Assembly: GCA_913057175.1 (NCBI GenBank)
Contig: CAJXNP010000003.1
Location: 62,001-126,000, forward strand
Origin: an uncultured Cytophagales bacterium
Lineage (GTDB): Bacteria > Bacteroidota > Bacteroidia > Cytophagales > Cyclobacteriaceae
DNA: 64,000 nucleotides
Direction of reading: 5' to 3'
Shown: positions 16,751 through 26,472 of the stretch, in pieces
How the letters are laid out: each line of letters opens with the position of its first letter
Numbering within the stretch: position 1 is the stretch's first letter
Program-made: the position numbers and the translations under genes
Notes under the pieces: generated by a model
The model's input: the letters and a program-made list of their open reading frames with translations, nothing else
Told to the model about the DNA's origin: nothing
Database searches by the model: none

Positions 16751-19156
16751 ATGATACGGAGCTACCTGAAAATCGCCTTCCGAAACATTAATAAAAACAA
16801 AGTTAATTCCCTTATTAACATCGTTGGGCTTTCCATCGGGATCACTTGCTGCATTATCATCATTATTTTTGTTAACTACGAATCAAACTTCGACAGCCGC
16901 CATTCCCATTCAGCGCTGACTTACCGTGTCGTTCAGCATACGAAAATGCCCGAACAGACTTTGCATTGGAATACGACAGCATACCCATTGGCAGAAGCGC
17001 TCAGAAATGATTTTCCGGAATTAGAGATGGTAACGCAATCGGCAGGACCAGTAAACCGGATGTTTAGTGTTGAAGGTCGTAATGGAAATATCTTTCGCTT
17101 CGAAGAAAACTTCGTTCTGTTTGTGGATTCCTATTACCCCAGGGTGTTTGATCTCGAATGGATTCAAGGAAGTCCGGAATCTGCTTTAAAGGATCCAAAT
17201 TCAATTGTATTGACAGAAAACATTGCCGAAAAAATTTTTGGTGATATCACCTTAAGCAAGCCGTCAATTCTCGGTAAGGTTATCATATTAAATGGAAAAG
17301 ATCCACTCACCATTACCGGAGTCGTCAAAAATCCTCCAGGAAATACCAACCTTCAATTCAACCTGCTTATTCCTTATGAATTTTTTAAAATGCATAATGT
17401 TTACCAGACCAATAACTGGTCTGGGAATTACCAGGGAACCACTTTCCTGGTTTTACCTGATAAAAACATCAAAGACGACGTCCAGGATAAAATCGCCGGT
17501 TGGAAAAAGAAATATCTCAAACCTGAAGATGACAACCGGATTTCATATGAGCTTCAGCCACTTTCAGAATCACATACAGAAACGCTATATGGGAGCAGTC
17601 CGGGCGGATATACCATGCCTCGCTACCTGCTTCAAACAGCCTATTTTGTAGCCTTATTTATCCTGATCATCGCCATTGTCAATTTCGTGAACCTCACGAC
17701 TGCCCAGGCAACATCCCGTGCAAAAGAGGTGGGAATAAGAAAAACCGTCGGAAGTACGCGATTGGATCTGATCAGGCAATTCACTTTTGAAAATACCGTA
17801 CTTGTTATAATCTCTCTTGCTCTTTCGACGGTGAGCGTTCATTTTTTGATCAGTCAACTCAATGACCATTTATCCATCATTAATTTGCAATTATCTTTTG
17901 AGTGGAGTAATGCTGGTTTGATTATCCTTATTGGCTGTCTTACTATCATTCTTGCAGCCTTTTATCCGGCTTTTGTACTTTCTTCTTTCAAACCCATTCA
18001 GGCCATTAAGGACAAGATTTCGACAGGAAACAAGAGTGGTTTAACCTTTAGGAAGTCGCTGACCGTATTTCAGTTTTTAATTGTCCAGCTTTTTGTCATT
18101 GCCGCTATGGTCGTTGCCATCCAAATGGATTATTTCAGAAGCAAAGAACTAGGATTTTCATCAGAGGCAGTCATTTCAACTCCGGTCCCGGAATTCAATA
18201 AAATCGAGGTGTTCAAAAACTCGCTTTTGCAAAACAATAAGATTTCGAACGTGGCCATTGGCTCGGGACCACCCATGGCGGTAGATGGATTTATGCTCGG
18301 TACAACTTTCCGACTTCCTCATCAAAGCAAGGAAGAAGCGCAGGAATCAGAAATGAAGATTGGCGATTTGAATTACCTCGACTTTTTTGATTTGCAACTG
18401 ATCGCCGGAAGGAACTTTAGGACTACTAAACAGGCATTCGATGAGTTTATCGTAAATGAAAAACTACTGAAATCGATGGGATGGACACCAGAGGAAGCTA
18501 TCAGTAAAAAGCTTGTGATCAATGAAGGAGAAGCTATAATTGTTGGCGTTGTGAAAGACTTTCACAATAATTCCCTGCAAAATGAGATCACACCCTGCAT
18601 TATTATGAATTGGAATTACTTCCAGGACCAGGCTTTTATTAAAGTTGAAAACACAAGCAGTGGATACCTGCCTGCTATCAGGGAAATATGGGAAGAGGTA
18701 TTTCCAACCTCGGTTTATCGCTATGGGTTTGTCGATGATTCGATAGAAAGGGAATACCAACTTGAAAGCCTTGTTTTTAATGGATTTACCCTTTTTTCTA
18801 TTCTGGCGATAACCATCGGATGTCTGGGATTATTTGGGTTGGTTACATTTGCTACGGAGCAAAGAGTCAAAGAAATCGGCATCAGAAAAGTGCTGGGGTC
18901 AACGGTAACTCAAATTGTCACCATGCTCACCAGAGACTATGTCAGCCTTGTGTTGATTTCGTGTTTCATAGCGTTTCCAATTGGATTTTACCTGACGAAC
19001 AAGTGGCTTCAAAATTTTGCTTATGGAATAGATACCCATTGGTGGATCTTTGCATTAGCAGGATTCATTACCATACTTATTGCCTTTATCACCGTCAGTT
19101 TTAAAAGTATCAGGTCGGCCCTGGCAAACCCTGTGAAAAGTCTACGATCGGAATAA
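16751..19156 (+). CDS. MacB/FtsX-like ABC permease, double module (unit 5)
   Basis: The 801-residue permease starts MIRSYLKIAFRNINKNKVNS with helix 1 at ~20-42. FtsX motifs are EVGIRKTVGST (~326) and EIGIRKVLGST (~707). The periplasmic signature is VKDFHNNSLQNEITP (~601), and the tail is NPVKSLRSE. No dyad promoter is seen upstream, where the inverted DUF433 gene lies. Its last ~40 bp and the next ~35 bp are almost identical to the junction at the end of the permease at 19471 (21786-21860), a sign of recombination among paralogues. Confidence 0.9.
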   Translation: MIRSYLKIAFRNINKNKVNSLINIVGLSIGITCCIIIIIFVNYESNFDSRHSHSALTYRVVQHTKMPEQTLHWNTTAYPLAEALRNDFPELEMVTQSAGPVNRMFSVEGRNGNIFRFEENFVLFVDSYYPRVFDLEWIQGSPESALKDPNSIVLTENIAEKIFGDITLSKPSILGKVIILNGKDPLTITGVVKNPPGNTNLQFNLLIPYEFFKMHNVYQTNNWSGNYQGTTFLVLPDKNIKDDVQDKIAGWKKKYLKPEDDNRISYELQPLSESHTETLYGSSPGGYTMPRYLLQTAYFVALFILIIAIVNFVNLTTAQATSRAKEVGIRKTVGSTRLDLIRQFTFENTVLVIISLALSTVSVHFLISQLNDHLSIINLQLSFEWSNAGLIILIGCLTIILAAFYPAFVLSSFKPIQAIKDKISTGNKSGLTFRKSLTVFQFLIVQLFVIAAMVVAIQMDYFRSKELGFSSEAVISTPVPEFNKIEVFKNSLLQNNKISNVAIGSGPPMAVDGFMLGTTFRLPHQSKEEAQESEMKIGDLNYLDFFDLQLIAGRNFRTTKQAFDEFIVNEKLLKSMGWTPEEAISKKLVINEGEAIIVGVVKDFHNNSLQNEITPCIIMNWNYFQDQAFIKVENTSSGYLPAIREIWEEVFPTSVYRYGFVDDSIEREYQLESLVFNGFTLFSILAITIGCLGLFGLVTFATEQRVKEIGIRKVLGSTVTQIVTMLTRDYVSLVLISCFIAFPIGFYLTNKWLQNFAYGIDTHWWIFALAGFITILIAFITVSFKSIRSALANPVKSLRSE

Positions 19157-19168
19157 AAATACTAAACT

Positions 19169-19260
19169 ATGCTTAAAAACTACTTCAAAAATCGCCTGAG
19201 CAAACATTACAAAAAAACAATATTCTATCACATTTGCCTCCACCAACCCGACACTCAATT
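19169..19260 (+). pseudogene. 5' remnant of a permease gene
   Basis: Thirteen bases after unit 5, ATG begins MLKNYFK, the standard permease start. An extra A then shifts the frame. With that base removed the reading is KIA-stop-ANITKKQYSI, matching KIAWRNITKNKxYS of the family. Homology fades after ~90 bp. It marks the former start of a gene lost or moved by recombination. Confidence 0.6.
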
Positions 19261-19326
19261 GTCTCATGTAAATCCCTCTTTCAACATCAGGTCAATTCTC
19301 CATGGATAGTAAAATAAAACACCGCT

Positions 19327-19435
19327 TGTTCATATTTTTAACACCCAGCTGTACAATAATTTGACAATAATTCCCGGCAATCCGTCTTAACAATCAGACA
19401 TTCAGATATTTACAAATCAGGCACGCTTTTGAATT
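19327..19435 (+). promoter_or_regulatory. Tandem dyads plus GGCACG promoter element, permease unit 6
   Basis: TGTTCATATTTTTAACA (19327-19343) and TGTACAATAATTTGACA (19350-19366) lie 23 bp apart. GGCACGCTTTTGAA starts at 19420, exactly 70 bp after the start of the second dyad. The element lies upstream of the ATG at 19471 and overlaps the TTG at 19429, which argues against that upstream start. Confidence 0.5.
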
Positions 19436-19470
19436 GTGTGTTTTCAGATATTGTTAAAAGATTTGTTTAT

Positions 19471-21825
19471 ATGCTCAGACATCATCTGCTCCTTATCTTC
19501 CGAAATTTCAAACGACACAAAAGTTCGCTTTTTATTAACCTGATCGGTCTTTCTGCGGGATTGGCTTGTGCTTTACTGATCTATCTGTGGGTGGATGACG
19601 AGCTGAAAGTGGACAAATTTCATGAAAATGACGATCAGCTTTTTCTGGTGATGTACCACCAGGAATTATCTAAAGGAACTTTTACAAGTGACAAGACCCC
19701 TGGCCCACTTTCAGAAGCATTGAAAGATGAAATACCCGACATCAAATATGCCGCTACCGCCACATGGGTTGAGTTTCTTACGCTTTCTTTGGAAGATGAA
19801 AATTTAAAAGCGCGGGGAATATACGCCAGTGAGGACTATTTCAACGTGTTTTCCTATGAACTTATCCAGGGAGGCCAAAGTGAGGTATTAAAAGCTCCCA
19901 ATTCAATCGTGTTGTCCGAAAGCTTATGCCAAAGGTTATTCCATACGACAGAAAATGTGATTGGTAAGTCAGTGGAATTCGAACACGAATCGGTCTACCA
20001 GGTGACGGGTATCTTTGAAAACATTCCTGCCAACTCTACTATGCAGTTCGACTTTGTATTGTCTTTTGAAGAATTTGAAAAGCGCTATGCATGGGCATTA
20101 GATTGGAATTCGTCCGGCCCGTATACTTATGTAGTCACGAACGAAAATTCAGATCTACCCTCTCTAAATGAAAAAATTGCGGATTTCGTGACCGTGAGAA
20201 GGGAAGAAGGACCTGCCATCGAGCTGTTTTTAAAACCTTATTCTGAAAAATATCTATACGGCCGCTATTCAGAAGGAAAACAAGCAGGCGGAAGAATAGA
20301 ATATGTAAGGCTATTTTCTTTCATCGCTATTTTCATCCTTATCATAGCCTGCATTAACTTCATGAACCTGTCTACTGCCAAAGCTTCCATCAGGCTAAAG
20401 GAGATTGGAGTAAAAAAAACCATAGGGGCCAGTCGCACTGCGCTGGTATTTCAATACCTGGGGGAGTCGATATTGTTAACTTTTCTGTCACTCTTTGTTG
20501 CTATCCTTCTTGTCGTTCTTTTTTTACCCAGTTTCAATCAGATTACCGGAAAGCATTTTACGCTAAGCGTTGATATATCGTTCTTTTTGTCAGTGATTAG
20601 CATTTCTCTAATTACCGGTATACTAGCGGGCAGTTATCCGGCTCTGTATCTGTCAGGTTTTAATCCCATCGCCATGTTAAAAGGAAAACTAAATGTTTCC
20701 GTCGGGGAAATTTTTGCACGAAAAGGACTGGTTGTATTCCAGTTTGTAATCTCGGTTATATTAATTGTCGCTGTCTTGGTGGTTTATAAACAAATAGAAT
20801 TTGTTCAAGAGATACATCTGGGATACGACAAAGACAATATCATTTACTTTAAAAAAGAAGGAAAAGTAGCTTCGAAGCCGGAAATTTTTCTGGATGAAGT
20901 CAGAAATATTCAGGGAGTTAAAAATGCCTCACTCCTGGGGCATAGCATGCTGGAATACACCATGAATACCAACAACATAGATTGGGAAGGGAAAAATCCG
21001 GATGAAAAAATTAGTTTCGAGTATATGTTCGCTGATTATGACATGATGGAAACCCTGAATATGAAAATGCGGGAAGGCCGGATGTTTTCAGAAAACTTTG
21101 CTACAGACAGTGCAGCCATCATTCTTAATGAGGCTGCAATTGATTATATGGGAATCGAGGATCCCTTAGGGAAACAGGCCAAACTGTGGGGTAGTAACAT
21201 GAAGATTATTGGAGTCGTGAAAAACTTTCACTTCACCTCTCTTCATGAAAAAATCAAACCGTTAATCATCATACTCAGACCTGACGTTGCATGGAACATC
21301 ATTGCAAGAATTGAAGGAAACAGGCAAAACGAAACAATAAGCGAAATTGAGGAACTCTACGGGTCATACAATCCCGGTTTTATTTTCAACTATCAATTTC
21401 TGGATGAAGACTACCAGGCCCTCTACACCGCCGAACAGCGTGTCTCCACGTTGTCTAAATACTTTGCCGGTTTTGCCATTCTTATTTCATGCCTGGGATT
21501 GTTTGGCCTGGCTTCATTTACCGCACAAAGGAGACAAAAAGAAATTGGCATACGAAAAGTTTTTGGCTCAAGTGAACTAGACATTGTCAAAGTATTATCA
21601 GGAGACTTCACCAGGATGGTGTTTATCGCAATTGTAATTGCTCTTCCAGTCAGTTATTTCTTTGCCGTTCGATGGTTAAAGGGCTTTGCCTATCACATCG
21701 ATTTATCATGGTGGATGTTTGCCGGTGCAGGGCTGGTGACGTTATTGGTTGCATGGTGCACAGTGGGAATGCAAACGGTAAAAGCGGCCCTGGCAAACCC
21801 GGTGAAAAGTTTACGATCGGAATAA
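19471..21825 (+). CDS. MacB/FtsX-like ABC permease, double module (unit 6)
   Basis: Translation from ATG 19471 (MLRHHLLLIFRNFKRHKSS) gives 784 residues. This start matches the family's N terminus, while the in-frame TTG at 19429 adds 14 unlike residues and falls in the promoter element. Helix 1 is at ~22-44. FtsX motifs are EIGVKKTIGAS (~311, with K for R) and EIGIRKVFGSS (~690). The periplasmic signature is VKNFHFTSLHEKIKP (~582) and the tail is NPVKSLRSE. It has its own tandem-dyad region and is followed after 12 bp by the interrupted permease at 21838, so the two form one unit. Confidence 0.9.
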   Translation: MLRHHLLLIFRNFKRHKSSLFINLIGLSAGLACALLIYLWVDDELKVDKFHENDDQLFLVMYHQELSKGTFTSDKTPGPLSEALKDEIPDIKYAATATWVEFLTLSLEDENLKARGIYASEDYFNVFSYELIQGGQSEVLKAPNSIVLSESLCQRLFHTTENVIGKSVEFEHESVYQVTGIFENIPANSTMQFDFVLSFEEFEKRYAWALDWNSSGPYTYVVTNENSDLPSLNEKIADFVTVRREEGPAIELFLKPYSEKYLYGRYSEGKQAGGRIEYVRLFSFIAIFILIIACINFMNLSTAKASIRLKEIGVKKTIGASRTALVFQYLGESILLTFLSLFVAILLVVLFLPSFNQITGKHFTLSVDISFFLSVISISLITGILAGSYPALYLSGFNPIAMLKGKLNVSVGEIFARKGLVVFQFVISVILIVAVLVVYKQIEFVQEIHLGYDKDNIIYFKKEGKVASKPEIFLDEVRNIQGVKNASLLGHSMLEYTMNTNNIDWEGKNPDEKISFEYMFADYDMMETLNMKMREGRMFSENFATDSAAIILNEAAIDYMGIEDPLGKQAKLWGSNMKIIGVVKNFHFTSLHEKIKPLIIILRPDVAWNIIARIEGNRQNETISEIEELYGSYNPGFIFNYQFLDEDYQALYTAEQRVSTLSKYFAGFAILISCLGLFGLASFTAQRRQKEIGIRKVFGSSELDIVKVLSGDFTRMVFIAIVIALPVSYFFAVRWLKGFAYHIDLSWWMFAGAGLVTLLVAWCTVGMQTVKAALANPVKSLRSE

Positions 21826-21837
21826 AAATACTAAACT

Positions 21838-24222
21838 ATGCTTAAAAACTACTTCAAAATCGCGTGGTGAAACCTAACCAGAAATAAAAGTTTTGCCATC
21901 ATCAACACATTGGGTTTGGCGCTTGGTTTTGCCTGCTGCATCCTGATCTATTCGTTTGTTCAATACAATTTGAGCTTTGACGATTTCCATGAAAATTCAG
22001 ATCGCATATACCGGATCGTGACAGAAGAACACCGTGATTACATCGATTACGAGGCTAGTGTCCCTCCTGCATTGGGAAGGGAATTTCGGAATGATTATGA
22101 TTATGCGGATAAGATCGCCCGGATCGCCACCATGGAAGAACAGATCATTTCTTTTACACAAAATGGCCTGAAACAAAAGTACGAGGAAGAAGTTGCCTTT
22201 GCAGAGCACGAATTCTTCGAGATTTTCCATTATCCATTAATCTCCGGAAGTTCATTTGATTTTCTCACCGAACCCAATACAGCTATTATCACCGAACGCA
22301 TTGCTTCAAAGTTTTTCGGGAGCACTGATGTTATCGGAAGGACCTTCCAACTCGATAACCGGATCGAACTTACCGTACGTGGCATCCTGAAAGACCTTCC
22401 GTTTAATACGCTCAGGCAATCCGAAATTTATATCTCCTACCCTACTATCGAGGATTATGGAGGATTTATTGCCGGCGACAACTGGAATGGTATATCAAGC
22501 GCCCTACAGTGTTTCACCTTGCTGAAACCAAATATCTCTCCGCAGTTGGTTGAGAGTGAATTACAAAAGTATGTTCCTATCAAACGTGCAAATAATAAAA
22601 ACGTGCATCATTACAAACTCCAGCCAATAGCGGATGTGCACTACAACACCCAATATGATGGAGTCATTTCCAAGCAAACCCTTTTGGTGTTTTCCTTTAT
22701 CGGGCTATTCCTGATCATTGCCGCTTGTATTAATTTCATCAACATGTCTACGGCACAGGCGATGAGCCGGTCCCGCGAAGTAGGTGTCCAAAAAGTTTTA
22801 GGTGGGTATCGATGGCAATTATTCCGAAGGTTTATGAGTGAAACGGCTTTACTGAGCCTGTTTTCATTGTTCCTTGGTTTGATATTGGCATATATCCTCT
22901 TACCATACCTCAACAAATGGTTTGAAGTTAATATCGTTGCATATCAGCTGATGGTTTTTGAATTCCTGATTTTTGTTGCCGCTCTATTTATCGGCATCAC
23001 CCTATTTGCAGGTGTTTACCCGGGATTATTGTTATCCGGAATTTCACCAACGCTGGCATTGAAAGGTAAGCTCACCCAGCATCATACAGGAAGTCTTTTT
23101 ACCCGGAAATCACTCATTATTACCCAATTTGTGATATCCCAGGTGTTAATTGTCGGTATGATTGTGATTGGCAAACAAATGCATTTCGCTCTCAATACGG
23201 ACCTGGGTTTTGAAAAGGAGGCCATTATTACTGTCAGTATTCCAGCTGAGTTGGATTATGAAAAACGAAATGACCTAAAAAACAGGATGTTGGATATTCC
23301 CAATGTCCAGGAGATTACAGCATGTCTTGCCCCGCCTTCCCATTCCAACAATTGGGGAACAGGATTGCGATTTGACAACCACCCGGAGGATGAAGAATTC
23401 TCCATCCAGGTCAAAGCGGCTGACGAGGATTACCTGGAAACTTTTGACCTGGAATTGATCGCGGGAAGGAATTTCTTTCCATCCGAATCGGCCAAGGAAT
23501 TTGTAGTTAATGAGAAGCTTGTGAAAAAATTGAACCTCCATTCTCCTGATGAAATTATTGGGAAGACCCTATCAGTGAATGGTGGTTCTACAACCGGGCC
23601 AATCGTCGGAGTTGTCAGGGACTTTCACAACTGGGACCTTCATTCGGAAATTGACCCGGTCTTTATCACAACCCTGGATTTTGCCATAAGCCTTTACGCT
23701 ATCAAGATCAACATGAACAATCCTCAAAGTACCATCGATCAAATCGAAACCAATTGGAGTGAAGTCTTTCCCAATTATATCTTTGATTATGAATTCCTGG
23801 ATGAGCACATTGCGAGGTTTTACGAATCCGAAGCCAGAACTTTCAGACTAATCCAGGTATTCACATTATTGGCGATTTTCATCAGTTGTCTGGGCATGTT
23901 TGGTCTGATTTCATTTTTGGTCAACAGAAAAACCAAGGAAATAGGTGTACGAAAAGTATTGGGAGGAAGTGTTGCCCATGTACTTTGGTTATTTCTGAAT
24001 GAATTCCTTAAGCTGGTTATGGTTGCAGGAATAGTTGCCATACCAATTTCATGGTTTATGATGGACAGCTGGCTTCAAAATTTCCAATACAAAATCGAAA
24101 TAGGCATCTGGATCTTTGGTATTGCCGTGCTGGCAAGCCTTGTCATTACTTTCATCACAGTAGGATTTCAGAGTATGAAAGCAGCGTTGACGAATCCGGC
24201 GAAGAGTTTGAGAACGGAGTGA
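21838..24222 (+). pseudogene. Permease gene with an in-frame TGA at codon 11 (unit 7)
   Basis: The ATG at 21838 begins MLKNYFKIAW, but codon 11 is TGA (21868-21870) where relatives have AGA or AGG (A-W-R-N-L). The frame then stays open for 783 more codons: helix 1, FtsX motif EVGVQKVLGG (~314, with Q for the usual R or K), the second motif EIGVRKVLGGS (~701), periplasmic VRDFHNWDLHSEIDP, and the tail NPAKSLRTE. Either this is a fresh nonsense mutation, or translation restarts at the TTG at 21910, losing the cytoplasmic N terminus and part of helix 1. The intact remainder suggests the loss is recent or tolerated. A base-call error cannot be excluded. Confidence 0.75.
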
Positions 24223-24233
24223 GCGGGGATTGA

Positions 24234-24282
24234 GGATTTGGGATTTCGGATTTCGGATTTAGGATTGCGGATTGCGGATTTG
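24234..24282. repeat. Heptanucleotide tandem repeat (GGATTTN, about seven copies)
   Basis: About seven copies of GGATTTN/GGATTGC follow each other directly after the permease stop codon. The rest of the spacer to 24487 shows nothing recognisable. Slippage-type repeats like this can vary in length between strains. Confidence 0.6.
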
Positions 24283-24487
24283 TGAAAGTCTTCATCCAAT
24301 CACCGCAATGGGCAAATGTACGTGCGAGTTGACCGCCTGCCTGATGGCGAGACATGGAAAAATTGCAATGAATTGGTTCAAAAACCATTAACTTATTTTA
24401 GACTGATAAGCAAATCTTATTTTGAATTCCAGAATTGGAGATTAATTCAACCATACCTTAAGTCTTCGGTTCTCTAAACCTCCCCGT

Positions 24488-24883
24488 TTAAGAATGCAAG
24501 ATCTTTAATCCCAGATATTCTTCAAATGGATCGAAATCACGATCCCTATGAAGCAAAAAATGTTGATGGTGGATACAGAATGTGGCTACAATTGTATCAA
24601 TTGTCTTTCTGATAGTAATGCCTTTTTTTCTCAAAAATCCATAATTTTCTGCACTTCTGATAGCTAATTCCCTATTACAAAGGGAATAACATTCCAATTT
24701 CTCTAAAGCTTTTTTGGTGGTTTCAAAATCCTTTTTAATACGGAACCCCTGCAAAACTTCCAGCAAAATGATATCACCTGTGATGATCAATTCATTCCCT
24801 AATAATTGGTCGAGTCTATCTGTTTGCCAATTTAATCGTCCATTAAAATAGTCTATCCATACAGAAGAATCTACCAGGATCAT
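24488..24883 (-). CDS. vapC: VapC-like PIN-domain ribonuclease toxin
   Basis: The 131-residue protein is a typical PIN domain. Acidic metal-binding residues are visible: D5 in MILVDSSVWIDYF, E42 in GDIILLEVLQGF, D96 in TIDTIVA, and the aspartates of HRDRDFDPF near 114-118. VapC toxins cleave specific RNAs and are neutralised by a cognate VapB. The start codon overlaps the stop of the upstream antitoxin gene by 4 bp (ATGA), the standard arrangement for a co-translated pair. The module lies on the minus strand inside the plus-strand permease array, as a mobile insertion would. Assignment is firm; RNA target unknown. Confidence 0.88.
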   Translation of the reverse strand: MILVDSSVWIDYFNGRLNWQTDRLDQLLGNELIITGDIILLEVLQGFRIKKDFETTKKALEKLECYSLCNRELAIRSAENYGFLRKKGITIRKTIDTIVATFCIHHQHFLLHRDRDFDPFEEYLGLKILHS

Positions 24884-25074
24884 CTTTCTTCCCGCGATTC
24901 ATCAAGATTTCCTTCCCACGACAATTTTCCTCTTAATGATTTAATACCGGCCTGTTCTTTCAATGAAATCACTAACTTCAATCCCTTTTCTATAACAGCT
25001 TTCTTTGTCTTCAGACCACTGGATTTCAACGCTTTTTTCATTAGCCGATCATCAATTACGACATTCGTCCTCAT
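24880..25074 (-). CDS. vapB: VapB-type antitoxin
   Basis: From the ATG at 25074 (MRTNVVIDDRLMKKALKSSG) the protein is 64 residues and matches the VapB family of ribbon-helix-helix antitoxins: RTNVVIDD strand, LMKKALKSSGLKTKKAVIEKGLKL helices, and a charged tail that would bind the PIN toxin. An upstream in-frame ATG at 25128 would add 18 unlike residues and is rejected. It precedes vapC with a 4-bp overlap and should autoregulate the pair. Confidence 0.85.
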   Translation of the reverse strand: MRTNVVIDDRLMKKALKSSGLKTKKAVIEKGLKLVISLKEQAGIKSLRGKLSWEGNLDESREER

Positions 25075-25350
25075 ATACACATTTTTATTGCAAATATACA
25101 CATTAAAGATCTGTGTAGAAATATTCATTTAATTTATTACAGATTTACACATCGAATTTTTTCATTTCTTCATATTCAAAAAAATCAATTCACGCTCAGG
25201 ATATTTTATCGGCAGTTTCAAGTTTGAATAAAATTGGAAGATCAGGCTGATCTCACAGTTATAAGCAAAAAATTCCAAAGCCAATGATTAGCAATGCCCG
25301 ACAACTTGCATTAAATTTGTATAGTACCAGCTAGCTAAACACCAGAAAAA

Positions 25351-26217
25351 ATGAAATTCGGAAGAGTTGACCACCCGGAACAAATAGATTTTACACTTCC
25401 TCCTGATCATCCGGATACAGATAAAATACTGAATAATGGAGGGGATGGCTTTGAAGCCTATGTGGGTTGTGCGAAATGGAATCGTCAGGACCTGAAGAAC
25501 TTTTATCCACGGGGAACAAAGGACGAGCTTACCTATTATTCCCGACAATTTAATAGCATTGAGCTCAACTCCACTTTTTACAACACCCCTTCCAGCCAAC
25601 AAGTGGTAACCTGGAAAAACAAGACTCCTGAAGGTTTTAAGTTCTTTCCAAAAATTACGAATAGCATCAGTCATTTTAAGCGATTGACGAATGTTAAACC
25701 CTTTGTAGATGAATATTGCGATGCCGTTAGCTCTTTTGAGGAAAAGTTAGGAGCGGTTTTCCTGCAACTACATGACAACTTTAAACCTGTAGATCTGTAT
25801 AGGGTGGAAAAATTCATCAAAGAATTTCCAAAGGCAATCCCCCTGGCAATAGAAGTAAGGAACCAGGAATGGTTTCAACAAACAAAAGAGGTTCAACAAT
25901 TTTATGATCTGATGGAAGATCATGATGTCACGAACATCCTGGTTGATACAGCCGGTCGAAGGGATATGCTTCATATGCACCTTACTACTACGGAAGCATT
26001 TGTGCGCTATGTAGGTGCTAACCATCCCAGTGATTACAACAGGCTGGACGACTGGGTGGATCGCATTAAAATTTGGAAAGAAGAAGGGCTAACCAAACTA
26101 TACTTTTTTGTCCATCAAAATATAGAAAAAGAATCACCCTTACTGTCTGCCTATTTTATCAAAAAGCTGAATGATGAATTAGGGACGAATCTTAAGGTTC
26201 CGGAAACACTTGGTTGA
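25351..26217 (+). CDS. DUF72 (YecE-like) TIM-barrel protein
   Basis: This 288-residue protein has the DUF72 pattern: YVGCAKWNRQDLKNFYP near residue 37, then YYSRQFNSIELNSTFYNTPS, KTPEGFKFFPKITNSISH, LGAVFLQLHDNF, and PLAIEVRNQEWF. These are the conserved strands of a barrel fold of unknown biochemical function widespread in bacteria. It sits alone between the VapBC module and the next permease promoter, 133 bp or more from any plus-strand neighbour, so it is probably monocistronic. Family assignment is sure; function unknown. Confidence 0.9.
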   Translation: MKFGRVDHPEQIDFTLPPDHPDTDKILNNGGDGFEAYVGCAKWNRQDLKNFYPRGTKDELTYYSRQFNSIELNSTFYNTPSSQQVVTWKNKTPEGFKFFPKITNSISHFKRLTNVKPFVDEYCDAVSSFEEKLGAVFLQLHDNFKPVDLYRVEKFIKEFPKAIPLAIEVRNQEWFQQTKEVQQFYDLMEDHDVTNILVDTAGRRDMLHMHLTTTEAFVRYVGANHPSDYNRLDDWVDRIKIWKEEGLTKLYFFVHQNIEKESPLLSAYFIKKLNDELGTNLKVPETLG

Positions 26218-26310
26218 GTTATTAAGTTATTGGTTGATTAGTTTATTGAGTTAATTGGGTTTCTGGTTTCCAGGTTCTTGTTGCTGGTTCTTGTAAGGAT
26301 CCGTAGCGGC
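26218..26310 (-). repeat. Dispersed AC/GT-rich repeat, inverted copy
   Basis: Read on the minus strand, this gives CAAGAACCAGCAACAAGAAC followed by CAGAAACCCAATTAACTCAA and related words. The same pattern occurs on the plus strand at 31277-31520 and 34002-34180. The rest of the 482-bp spacer holds the dyad promoter of the next permease. Confidence 0.55.
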
Positions 26311-26364
26311 ATCTCGCAACACATTCACTCCCTTACCTCTCTGCTCTTTGCCCTCTGCCTACTT

Positions 26365-26472
26365 TGTCAAATTTTTTAACACATATGTCCATTTTTTGTT
26401 CACTTTTCGCACCCCATTCACTTATAAAATATTAAAAATCAATAACTTATAATTCTGGCATGTAAATGACAG
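26365..26472 (+). promoter_or_regulatory. Tandem dyads plus GGCATG promoter element, permease unit 8
   Basis: TGTCAAATTTTTTAACA (26365-26381) and the weaker TGTCCATTTTTTGTTCA (26386-26402) lie 21 bp apart. GGCATGTAAATGAC starts at 26457, 71 bp after the start of the second dyad. The leader to the ATG at 26700 would be long (about 220 bp), unlike the other three units, so this is the weakest member of the set. Confidence 0.42.

Noticed and set aside
16308-16754. Plus-strand ORF of 148 codons between two permeases
   Set aside because: It is antisense to the clear DUF433 gene and toxin remnant, and its translation shows no family pattern.
19429-19470. TTG start for permease unit 6
   Set aside because: It overlaps the GGCACG promoter element and adds residues unlike any paralogue; the ATG at 19471 matches the family start.
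21868-21870. TGA read as selenocysteine or tryptophan
   Set aside because: Relatives have Arg at this codon, no selenocysteine context is seen, and TGA serves as a normal stop elsewhere (for example 13643-13645).
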